A program made the position numbers and the translations under genes. DNA of 64,000 nt from Pseudovibrio sp. Tun.PSC04-5.I4 (GTDB lineage Bacteria; Pseudomonadota; Alphaproteobacteria; Rhizobiales; Stappiaceae). Within the stretch, counting starts at the first letter, position 1; every line of letters begins with the position of its first letter. The stretch lies in NCBI RefSeq assembly GCF_900104145.1, contig NZ_FNLB01000006.1:1819001-1883000 (forward strand), given 5' to 3'. This document shows positions 53,361 to 61,255 of this stretch, in pieces. The notes beneath the pieces were generated by a model. It did no database searches and was not told the DNA's origin. It saw nothing but the letters and a program-made list of their open reading frames with translations.

Positions 53361-53672
53361 TTAAGCGTTGGGAAGGGGCTTAACCTCTATAAGTGCCCAT
53401 GTATCGTTACCTGTTTCTGATGCTCTAGCGCCAATTTCGATAAGTAAGCGAGCTGTATCCTCTCTAGTTGCACCAATTACATTGGACATCGTAGCCATAT
53501 TTCTCCAGCCGTTAGGTCCGGGATTGTGAAGCATTTCCAAAAGAATTTCTTTACGCTTTTTATCAAGTTCTCGCGTGGGAGCTGTCTGAAAGTGATTGAT
53601 AACTATGTGACCGAGCGTGGTTGCCGCGCTTCCCGCAACAACGCCGACAATACTTGCAATAAATTCCGACAT
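53361..53672 (-). CDS. Small membrane-anchored hypothetical protein
   Basis: A 103-residue protein with an N-terminal hydrophobic segment (SEFIASIVGVVAGSAATTLG, about 2-22) and a soluble helical domain (RKEILLEMLHNPGPNGWRNM, NVIGATREDTARLLIEIGAR) that resembles a winged helix. AAGGAG precedes the ATG. It is first gene of the leftward operon ending with the XRE protein. Function unknown. Confidence 0.5.
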   Translation of the reverse strand: MSEFIASIVGVVAGSAATTLGHIVINHFQTAPTRELDKKRKEILLEMLHNPGPNGWRNMATMSNVIGATREDTARLLIEIGARASETGNDTWALIEVKPLPNA

Positions 53673-54163
53673 ATAAAATTCGCTCCTTAGTTGGACACTC
53701 CCACATAGAAGTTGTGCTGCTTATTCGGGCAGGTTTCCAGAAAGAATTGCACCGATTAAGAGGCCAGCAAAACCTGAAGGTCAGCACAAGTCAACAGTTG
53801 TGGTGCTGGTTTAGTGGGCATTGTGTCCCAAGAATGCGGATCGCAGCTTAGGGTCAGCGCAGGCTATCCCTTCCTTGCAAGGAAAAAGAAAAGCAGCTTA
53901 TCATCGACAGGCTAGCAAGAGATTTAGCTAAACTATTCTCAACCCTTGATGGAGTGGCTCGAAGGTCCGGTGTTGGCCCGTACTCACGGCCATTTGTTGT
54001 GCTGAGACCCGGTGATGGCTATGCGCAGAATTACCTTTACAAAAACGATGCCATTTCTCAGAATCGGACATCGGAACACATCACAGCGAGCGCTATTTCG
54101 AACCCAAATTGACCGAAGACAATAACTCTCATAACATCTCGGAAACGAATAGGGCGTGAGTGC
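53673..54163. other. Intergenic region between divergent genes
   Basis: No supported gene. One plus-strand frame at about 53860-54110 reads protein-like sequence (LARDLAKLFSTLDGVARRSG, PFVVLRPGDGYAQNY) but has no start codon, so it could be a gene relic. It contains the motif TCAACCCTTGATGGA, seen again at 55013. Confidence 0.3.
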
Positions 54164-54793
54164 ATGGACTTTCATTATTGGATCATTTTCTTCGCTACCG
54201 TGCTGGGCGTATCCTTCATCCCCGGGCCCAGTACCCTTGTCGCATTTGCGCATGGGGCAACCTTTGGCTGGACCAAATCGGCCTACACCGCGCTAGGCAA
54301 TAGTACTGCATCAGTGCTCCAAGCGAGCGCAGCTTCAGCAGGTCTTGGCTTAGTTATTTCAAGCTCGGCACTTTTGTTTTCTGCGATCAAATATGCAGGT
54401 GCAGTCTATCTCATATACATCGGCTTCCAGATGTGGCGAAGCGCATCGGAGCGAGTAGCTCTTTCTTCCGAAAGCGGAAATCAACGCGGCAACCCACGCA
54501 AGCTATTTGTCGACGGCTTCACCGTTGCGGTTAGCAACCCGAAGGCAATTGCTTTTTTCACAGCTCTTTTCCCGCAATTTCTTTCGGTGCATGGGAACAG
54601 CTGGGCACAGCTAAGCATGATGGTCGCACTCGTAGGGATAGGAGCGTTCTCAGTAGCCTTGACATATGGGTGCCTCGGCGCCTGGGTTCGCGGATTAAAG
54701 TTCTCAAAGATATTTATGTCTCGTCTTTACAAAACGACCGGCGGGCTATTCGTGGCCAGCGGTTTCGGGCTCGCTGTGTCCCGGAACGGTTAG
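54164..54793 (+). CDS. LysE/RhtB-family amino-acid exporter
   Basis: A 209-residue integral membrane protein of the LysE/RhtB family. It has the N-terminal hallmark FIPGPSTLVAFAHGATFGWT (about 18-37), about six membrane segments, and the middle motif NPKAIAFFTALFPQF. Family members export amino acids such as homoserine or threonine; the substrate here cannot be told. It is a single gene, probably chromosomal, with no partner. Confidence 0.85.
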   Translation: MDFHYWIIFFATVLGVSFIPGPSTLVAFAHGATFGWTKSAYTALGNSTASVLQASAASAGLGLVISSSALLFSAIKYAGAVYLIYIGFQMWRSASERVALSSESGNQRGNPRKLFVDGFTVAVSNPKAIAFFTALFPQFLSVHGNSWAQLSMMVALVGIGAFSVALTYGCLGAWVRGLKFSKIFMSRLYKTTGGLFVASGFGLAVSRNG

Positions 54794-55064
54794 TGTTTTC
54801 TCTGATGATGAACGGCAGGAAAGTTCCGCGCACCAACTGATGAAGTCTGGCAAAGTGACGGTTCGCTTTCGCATTTCTTGGAGCTAGAACCGATGATCGC
54901 TTTGGGCTGGAAGCTGTAATTTGACACCAGCAGATCTGATAGCTGGTATGGGCCAGTTGAGTAATTGCAAAACACTTATTAAACTTGCAGCAAAAGGCTC
55001 CAGACGAAATGGTTCAACCCTTGATGGAACCTCCCCACCGACACTGTTGGCCCAAGACACCTAT
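54794..55064. other. Gene-poor stretch left of IS630
   Basis: A short plus-strand frame from about 54921 (MTPADLIAGMGQLSN...) runs into the IS and could be a truncated gene. Nothing else is supported. Confidence 0.25.
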
Positions 55065-55080
55065 CTAAAGCGTTTCGAGA

Positions 55081-55690
55081 TTAGTTTGAGGTGCATTGTG
55101 CGGCCTTGAAGTAGTTCCAGCATTCAGTTGGGTCGTAAAGATCACAGATTTCGCCGATGGCCTTGAAGACAGCCGAGAACGAGCGAGCGCCGATCTTGCG
55201 CAGGTGGGCTTTGAGTTTTGAGAACGCCAACTCAATCGGGTTCAGGTCTGGCGAATATGGCGGCAGGTAAAGGAACCAGCAGCCGTGTGCCTTCAAGGCA
55301 GCCGCCGCTTCTGTGTTGTAGTGCGTGGCAAAATTGTCGAGGATGACCACGGTGCCCGGTTCGATCTGCGGCACCAGCACGTGGCGGACATAAGTTGCAA
55401 AAGCTTCTCCATTCATTGCACCATTGATTATCCAGGGCGCAATCAATGCATCGCAGGTCAAGCCTGCAATCAGCGTCTGCGTGCCCCAACTCCCGAAAGG
55501 CGCGTCCATCACAAGTCGCTCGCCCCGGACTGCCCAGCCACGCTGACGGGTCAGATTGGTTTTGACCGCGGTTTCATCAAGAAAAACAATGCGCTCAGGC
55601 AGGGCCTTGATAGCCGGGAGGCGATGTTTGAACCAGTCAGACCGCCGTTGCTTTACTTTCAGGCGCTGACGCTCGCTGGCAACCAGCGAC
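55081..55690 (-). CDS. IS630 transposase, catalytic frame (OrfB)
   Basis: The second frame begins near the A7 run at 55691-55697 and reads on with FLDETAVKTN (first Asp), VVILDNFATHYN (second Asp) and PPYSPDLNPIELAFSKLK (Glu), a complete DDE set. It has no ATG of its own at the right place, so production would need frameshifting at the A run; the first internal GTG/ATG gives only the C-terminal 143 residues. The end coincides with the left inverted repeat. Confidence 0.7.
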
Positions 55691-56039
55691 TTTTTTTATG
55701 CGTGAAGCCAAGGCGCTTCAGCAGCTGTGCAATGGCTGAATGATGTACCGTGATGCCCTCAGCATCGGCAAGCGCATCGCGCAGTTCAAACAATGTGATG
55801 TCCGGGTCTTGCATCACCAATTCTTTGAAGAACCCGACATAGGGGGCGAGCTTGCCAGTTCCACGAGGTCGACCCATTGGCGCTATGGTAGCCGATCCAC
55901 AAACGCGCACCTCACGCCCCCAACGAGATCCTGTTGCAGCAGATATCTGAAGACGTCGCGCGGCCTCCCGACCCGATATACCGCCCTTGATCAGACGCGC
56001 AAAGCGTTCTCGCAGGTCTAGAGAAAGTGCTGCTGGCAT
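55659..56039 (-). CDS. IS630 transposase, N-terminal frame (OrfA)
   Basis: About 126 residues from the ATG at 56039 (MPAALSLDLRERFARLIKGG), with GGAGG upstream. It has a paired-type HTH (GISGREAARRLQISAATGSR) and a second helical domain (ITVHHSAIAQLLKRLGFTHK). The frame runs past the A7 run, where the catalytic frame takes over. It is the DNA-binding half of the transposase. Confidence 0.75.
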   Translation of the reverse strand: MPAALSLDLRERFARLIKGGISGREAARRLQISAATGSRWGREVRVCGSATIAPMGRPRGTGKLAPYVGFFKELVMQDPDITLFELRDALADAEGITVHHSAIAQLLKRLGFTHKKSRWLPASVSA

Positions 56040-56229
56040 ATGGTGATCCTCCCAAACACAGGGAATCACACTTCCACCTCTTTGTGAATCTCAACGATTC
56101 AATTTTTGATCGAAACGCTTTAGTCGGTCTTGCACAATAAGAAATTTGCATTGCGCGTCCGAAGGGGCGGCTAAGGTTGAATTTGGGCTAGACCCTGCTT
56201 GTAGCAAGAATCCCCAATCTACCTCCGTG

Positions 56230-56705
56230 CTAGTTTGCTGACTGTACGGCTCGCTTTTTACAGATTGTGCCTGGCTTAACTCTGTAGGTGCAAAATCCCA
56301 TTGCCTCGTAGTAGGCCAGCCCCAATTCGTTCGTCTCGCCAATGGTTGCATCAATTTCACTCATACTGGCAGTTAGTGCGGCTTCTAATGAGAAAGCAAA
56401 GAGTGCTTTACCCCGACGCCCTTCCGAGATGCCGTCGCACTGACATAGGTGCCTATGATCCCCCAACCGGCCGGTAGGTCATATATATTCCCAGCTCTTG
56501 CTATTATCAGCGATTGGAAACCCAAGATGTTGTCGCTTTCATCCAAGGCGACTGAACATCTAATTCTGTCGGGGTGCTCGACGTACTTGGAAAGGACGTG
56601 AGCAGTTGACCTTGGCCTGTCGCTACCCCATGAATCCAAAATTTCCGCCAATATTGCACTCATACTTTGCGCATCTTTGTGCGCTGCTTCTCTGACGCTT
56701 ACCAT
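56230..56705 (-). pseudogene. GNAT-family acetyltransferase, frameshifted
   Basis: From the ATG at 56705 (MVSVREAAHKDAQSMSAILA) the protein follows the GNAT pattern: FQSLIIARAGNIYDLPAGWG, then GTYVSATASRKGVG. The frame then changes at about 56405 and continues as ALFAFSLEAALTASMSEIDA, ELGLAYYEAMGFCTYR, the usual GNAT C-terminal block (YxxxGF). A one-base change near GTCGGGGTAAAGCA would restore it. It is read as a broken gene or a sequencing error. Substrate unknown. Confidence 0.7.
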
Positions 56706-57022
56706 TTTGACCTCAACTTTTCTCAAACAATATTTGTTGGTCCTAACTGCGGTGTCAAGGTCGACTTGGTCTGCTTTACCAAGATGCAAGGGCATGAAGG
56801 AGAGCACCAAAAAGTGTGGGGCAGCTCTTTTTAAAACGGACTATCTCTGTTGCAGTTGGGCACGCACGTTTAGGGTACGCCGCCTAGTCGCTCCACATTT
56901 TTTGGGGCTCTCTAACTTGGCAATACCATTCAAAGGTATGCTTGCCGCAGAACATGCCTAAACCGCTTCCGTTGAATGCATCAGTGCCCCACAAAGCAGG
57001 GCACTGAATTACTCTGGTTGCT
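56706..57022. terminator. Intergenic region with a terminator-like hairpin after the protease
   Basis: AGTGCCC (56983-56989) pairs with GGGCACT (56999-57005) just beyond the protease stop on the minus strand. The rest contains no gene that I can support. Confidence 0.4.
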
Positions 57023-58801
57023 TTACACGAATGCAAAGTCGCTTTCAGTCAATAAAGCCGCATTCACGTTCATCAGCGAAATTGAGTTTGTACCGAAGGT
57101 GATGATGGCATTGTCGCCATCATCGAAGATGGTCAGGTTATCAAACTCCGCCATATGGCTCTTGATAGAAATGATATCGCTGCCGTCTTCAAAGTCAGTA
57201 ATGGTGTCGTCGCCACCAAGCTTGAAGAAGCAGAAATTATCAGAGCCAGAGCCACCAGTAAGTGTGTCGTCACCGCTCCCAGCGATTAGTTTGTCATCGC
57301 CTGAGCCACCATCAAGGGTATCATCGCCAGCGCCACCTTTAAGGAGATCACTTGCAGAACCGCCTCTCAAGGTGTCGTGACCATTCCCACCAATCAGCTT
57401 ATCACTACCACCAGCACCGATCAGCGTGTCATTACCAGCTTTACCCACGAGAGTATTGCTGGCCGCGTTCCCGATGATGGTATCATTTCCACCACTACCA
57501 ATCGCGTTTTCGATGATCGCGTTATAAGCGATTGCCAGATTACTTAGGCCGCCACCGACATTAGAGAAGGTGCCATCAACGAGGCTAATCATCTGGTTCA
57601 CTTTGCCAGCGCCAGACATATCGATAGTGTCGTTGCCGCCAGCATCCCAAATCGTCAGTGCACTCGGCATACTCTCAGAGAAATCGTAGACGCCACCAGC
57701 GTTGGAGTTGTAGCCGTATGTCGTGTCATCTGCCCGTGTTTGCATATTCACGCCGTAAAGCTGTTGAAGTGCAAGAACGTCCAGCGGCATAAGCGTATCC
57801 GGAAAACCGCCAAATCCAAGATTTGAATCCGCATTGCTTTCATCGAAGTAACTCATGACAGAGTACTGCTGTGTATCCTGACGGAACTGCGCATGATCGT
57901 CATAGGTGATCCGAACGCCTGGACCCGCATTGTAATCGCCCGGATGAGCCAGTCCGATAGCATGCCCAATTTCATGCATCACAGCAAAATGACTGTAAGA
58001 GCCAGTTGGCAGATCTTCGGTCGAGACACTGTTAGTATTCAACCAGACGTCACCTTCATCTGCATCTGCGTCAGTAGAGCCGGGATAAAACGCATACGCA
58101 CCCGCCCCATCGGTCGTTGAGTTGTAGTTGGAGAACAGCAGAGTTGCGTCATCGGTATACCCATCCGGCTCCACCCGATCAAAGGAGATGTTGGCGACTT
58201 CAGAATAGGAAGCGAGCACACCTTCAATGGCAGTAATTTGTGCATCGGTTACTTGCGCAAATGTGTCTTCCTGCCCGTTGGTATTGTCGCGAAACCCGTA
58301 AGTTACAGTCGCTGCTGTGCCAGGGCCGCTCCAGGATAGACCCGGGCGTATCAACGCACCAGCACCCATATTTCCATCATAATAGGCCTTGTCGCCTTCC
58401 ACGACAGACAATCCATACTGGCCTGTGCCTACATTATCATAGGAGGCTACATCCAGATAAACTGTACCACTGGTTGCTGCGGTAAAGGTGATGGTTGAAT
58501 GCGAACCCGGCCCGCCATCGTCATCTTCAACTATCAGATTTCCTTCGCCATCCCGCAATCGAAGGTAAGGGTCAACTAGTCGGTTTTCGCCGTCAAAAGT
58601 ACCCATGGCAGCAAAAGTATAGGTCTGCCCTGCAGTCAGCTCTACGGCATACCAGTCACTATCGCCATCATTGGAAATTGTGCCCTGAACTGTCTCAAAT
58701 ACAGTGTGTGTTGTACCTTGTGCGTCAACTCCAGTATCAGTCAACCGGTAGGATGTGGATGCATCGTCAGAGGCATCCCGTGTCTCATAGAGATTTGTCA
58801 T
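57023..58801 (-). CDS. Serralysin-type RTX zinc metalloprotease (M10)
   Basis: 592 residues from the ATG at 58801, with GGAG upstream. Residues about 35-130 form a PPC-like domain (DSDWYAVELTAGQTYTFAAM). The catalytic domain has HEIGHAIGLAHPGDYN, the HExxHxxGxxH zinc site of metzincins, and YSVMSYFDES as Met-turn. The C-terminal half has RTX repeats (GGNGHDTLRGGSASDLLKGG and similar) binding calcium, then the M10 C-terminal domain ending in DFAFV. It lacks a signal peptide, as expected for type I secretion. No type I transporter is in the window. The small secreted-protein gene just upstream, in the same direction, may be linked. Confidence 0.92.
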   Translation of the reverse strand: MTNLYETRDASDDASTSYRLTDTGVDAQGTTHTVFETVQGTISNDGDSDWYAVELTAGQTYTFAAMGTFDGENRLVDPYLRLRDGEGNLIVEDDDGGPGSHSTITFTAATSGTVYLDVASYDNVGTGQYGLSVVEGDKAYYDGNMGAGALIRPGLSWSGPGTAATVTYGFRDNTNGQEDTFAQVTDAQITAIEGVLASYSEVANISFDRVEPDGYTDDATLLFSNYNSTTDGAGAYAFYPGSTDADADEGDVWLNTNSVSTEDLPTGSYSHFAVMHEIGHAIGLAHPGDYNAGPGVRITYDDHAQFRQDTQQYSVMSYFDESNADSNLGFGGFPDTLMPLDVLALQQLYGVNMQTRADDTTYGYNSNAGGVYDFSESMPSALTIWDAGGNDTIDMSGAGKVNQMISLVDGTFSNVGGGLSNLAIAYNAIIENAIGSGGNDTIIGNAASNTLVGKAGNDTLIGAGGSDKLIGGNGHDTLRGGSASDLLKGGAGDDTLDGGSGDDKLIAGSGDDTLTGGSGSDNFCFFKLGGDDTITDFEDGSDIISIKSHMAEFDNLTIFDDGDNAIITFGTNSISLMNVNAALLTESDFAFV

Positions 58802-58842
58802 TCCTGGTCTCCAGCTCAAAATGGACATTCAAATGAATGAGG

Positions 58843-59115
58843 TCATTTCCGCTGAGTTTCCGGGGTCGTGTCCGTCCGCCCAGCCTCTTCCAGGCACGCA
58901 CGCTCCACTTGTCGAATAGCATCTTGAACGGTTTGTCGTTGCTCCTTGCTGTTCAGCAAAGGGCTCCCCACGACAGCCTCCTTCAACCGTTCCTTTGCAT
59001 ATTGACAGGTGGTTTCGGTATAGGGCCGGTTCGGGTTGACCGGCATCGTGGCCGTTGCTTCGAAAGCGCATAAACAGGAAACAACAACACTTGCAAATTT
59101 GATGGTGTTTTTCAT
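58843..59115 (-). CDS. Small secreted or periplasmic protein upstream of the protease
   Basis: A 90-residue protein from the ATG at 59115 (MKNTIKFASVVVSCLCAFEA), with GGAG upstream. It has a signal peptide ending near ATATMP. The mature part is short and charged, with two Cys (TTCQYAKERLKEAV, ERACLEEAG) that could pair. It ends about 40 bases before the protease start and may be co-transcribed. Proteases of this type are often encoded near small inhibitors, but I see no inhibitor motif, so this is speculation. Confidence 0.5.
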   Translation of the reverse strand: MKNTIKFASVVVSCLCAFEATATMPVNPNRPYTETTCQYAKERLKEAVVGSPLLNSKEQRQTVQDAIRQVERACLEEAGRTDTTPETQRK

Positions 59116-59748
59116 GTATCTCCGCATCCAATACTCAAGCTTATAGATATCAGAGAAGAGCAAAAATCACAGGCCGTGTAAAAGGCAATCACCATCCATG
59201 GCCGGCGAATAGATGCATCCCACCGATAACCTCCCATACTTTATGTAGCTTTCATGCGTACTGCAGTTTGGTAACATCTGACGTAGCGGCATAAAAACGA
59301 AAATTACTTAGGTGAGTAATGGTAAAAGCTATGTTTGTTCAACAGATTGCCCGTAGAGACAGATTAGATATATTTGTGGTGTATTATTATAATATAAAAT
59401 GCGCGAGTCATATGTAATATTATTTCGCAATGACGTTTAAGATTACAATTCTTCATCATATAAGCTGTGGAACTACAAATAATTGGTAACCGCCGGTCAG
59501 AAGGCATTGTCAACACAAGGGCTTAAACAACCGAGCCGAAGCCTCCCACCGTCATACGCGATGACGAGAAAAAATCATGGATCGGTTCAAGTCTCCAAGG
59601 CAGAGGCCATAATGCAGAACAATTAAAGAACATGCAGAGCAACTGTTGTTGGCTACTCGGAGTATGAACTGGTAAGATGCGGACGAAGTGAACTCTCGCT
59701 GCAAGCGCGAAAAGCAGCGTGCGCAAAAGTTTACTCTTTGGACGAACG
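59116..59748. other. AT-rich gap between the secreted-protein gene and IS30
   Basis: No supported gene. The part near 59370-59460 is very AT-rich. Short frames at 59523-59762 on the minus strand lack coding character. Confidence 0.35.
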
Positions 59749-60981
59749 GGCGGTGGGTTCAACTAGTCGCGGCAACACTTTAATCTTTGAATAGAGATGG
59801 AGTGTTCGACATGACGTATCGCCGCCGTATTTACTATTCTGCCGCACAGCGAGCCGAGATTTGGGATCGATGGCAGCGGGGAGAAACGATGAGTTCGATT
59901 GGCCGTGTGTTCGACCGGCACTCCTCCTCGGTGTTTTCTGTCATTTCTCCGACCGGAGGCATCCGCCCTTCTGATCGGCATCGTGGTAAGCTGGCGCTGA
60001 GCTTGAAAGAACGTGAGGAGATATCGCGAGGCCTCAGCATCAACGCATTTTTACGATCTATAGCCGGCCAGTTGAGCCGTACCCCGTCTACGATCAGTCG
60101 CGAGGTGCAGCGAAATGGTGGTCGGCTTGCTTATCGCGCAGCAGCGGCTGATCAAGCTGCCTGGGACCGCGCTCTACGGCCCAAGACATGCAAACTCGCT
60201 TGCTATCCATCTTTGAGCCACGCAGTATCGGTGAAGCTGCGCAGCAAGTGGTCTCCAGAACAGATTGCCGGCTGGCTCAAACGTAGCTTTCCAGGAGACG
60301 TAAAAAAGCAGGTGTCCCACGAGACGATATATCGAAGCCTTTACATACAGGCCCGCGGCGTATTGAAGAAAGAACTGCTGGACCATCTGCGTGCTAAACG
60401 CACGATACGCCGGTCCAGACATGCAAGCCTCAAACGAAATAGCCTAGGCCAAATTAAGGATGCCGTTTCGATCAGCAAAAGGCCCGCTTGCGTCGAAGAC
60501 CGAGCAATACCGGGGCATTGGGAAGGTGATCTGATCGGAGGATCCAAGAATAGCTATATTGCCACTCTTGTTGAGCGGCAAACACGCTATGTCATGTTGA
60601 TCAAGGTTGCCAACAAAGACACGAGCAGTGTTATCTCCGGGTTGATCAAACACACCCACAAATTGCCAAAAGAGCTGTACAAATCCTTGACTTGGGATCG
60701 TGGCAAGGAAATGGCAGATCATCTAAGCCTGACATTAGTAACGGATGTTGCTGTGTACTTCTGCGACCCACATTCACCGTGGCAACGCGGATCAAACGAA
60801 AATACGAACCGCTTGCTGCGGCAGTATTTGCCCCGTGGCACTGACTTATCTATACACACGCAGTCTGAACTTGATGCAATCGCAAGACAGCTCAACGAGC
60901 GGCCACGCAAGACCTTGCAATATCAAACCCCAGCTGAGAAGTTCTCACAGTGTGTTGCCGCGACCAGTTGAATCCACCGCC
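59749..60981 (+). mobile_element. IS30-family insertion sequence
   Basis: About 1.23 kb between imperfect 30-bp inverted repeats: left 59749-59778 (GGCGGTGGGTTCAACTAGTC...) and right 60952-60981, matching as reverse complement with two mismatches. It contains one intact transposase gene. Confidence 0.85.
59787..60971 (+). CDS. IS30-family transposase
   Basis: 394 residues; the ATG at 59811 (MTYRRRIYYSAAQRAEIWDR) is the likelier start. N-terminal HTH regions (GETMSSIGRVFDRHSSSVFS, RSIAGQLSRTPSTISREVQR) are followed by the catalytic core: GHWEGDLIGG (Asp), LTWDRGKEMADH (Asp) and NENTNRLLRQYLPRGTDL (Glu), the IS30 DDE signature. The reading frame is complete and ends inside the right inverted repeat. 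The element looks potentially active. Confidence 0.92.
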   Translation: MNRDGVFDMTYRRRIYYSAAQRAEIWDRWQRGETMSSIGRVFDRHSSSVFSVISPTGGIRPSDRHRGKLALSLKEREEISRGLSINAFLRSIAGQLSRTPSTISREVQRNGGRLAYRAAAADQAAWDRALRPKTCKLACYPSLSHAVSVKLRSKWSPEQIAGWLKRSFPGDVKKQVSHETIYRSLYIQARGVLKKELLDHLRAKRTIRRSRHASLKRNSLGQIKDAVSISKRPACVEDRAIPGHWEGDLIGGSKNSYIATLVERQTRYVMLIKVANKDTSSVISGLIKHTHKLPKELYKSLTWDRGKEMADHLSLTLVTDVAVYFCDPHSPWQRGSNENTNRLLRQYLPRGTDLSIHTQSELDAIARQLNERPRKTLQYQTPAEKFSQCVAATS

Positions 60982-61255
60982 AACTGCGGCCATTCGGGTG
61001 CTTCCATCATGGGTTGAACTCGTTCGTTTGGTGGCTTCTATAAACGTTCTCAGCAGCGCTCTATGATCACGTCTCTCGGCGCAGATCCTACATTCATGGC
61101 ACCCAGACCAGAAGTTTGAGTTCAAAGTTACCCTATTTAAAATCCGCAGGGGAAAGCAGTTTTTTCCTCAAAAGGTATTGTATGACATATGCAACCGAGA
61201 GAGCGTCATCTAATGCGTACTCCGAGTGGCCAATGTCCGCTACTCAGCATGTCCT

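Larger units (their letters stand above)
55065..56123 (-). mobile_element. IS630-family insertion sequence
   Basis: About 1.06 kb bounded by 14-bp inverted repeats CTAAAGCGTTTCGA (55065-55078) and its reverse complement (56110-56123). It carries two leftward transposase frames joined across a run of seven A. IS630 elements insert at TA; the target duplication is not clear from the flanks. Confidence 0.85.

Noticed and set aside
54984..55109. Short plus-strand frame running into IS630 as a real gene
   Set aside because: It ends within the IS and shows no recognisable motif.
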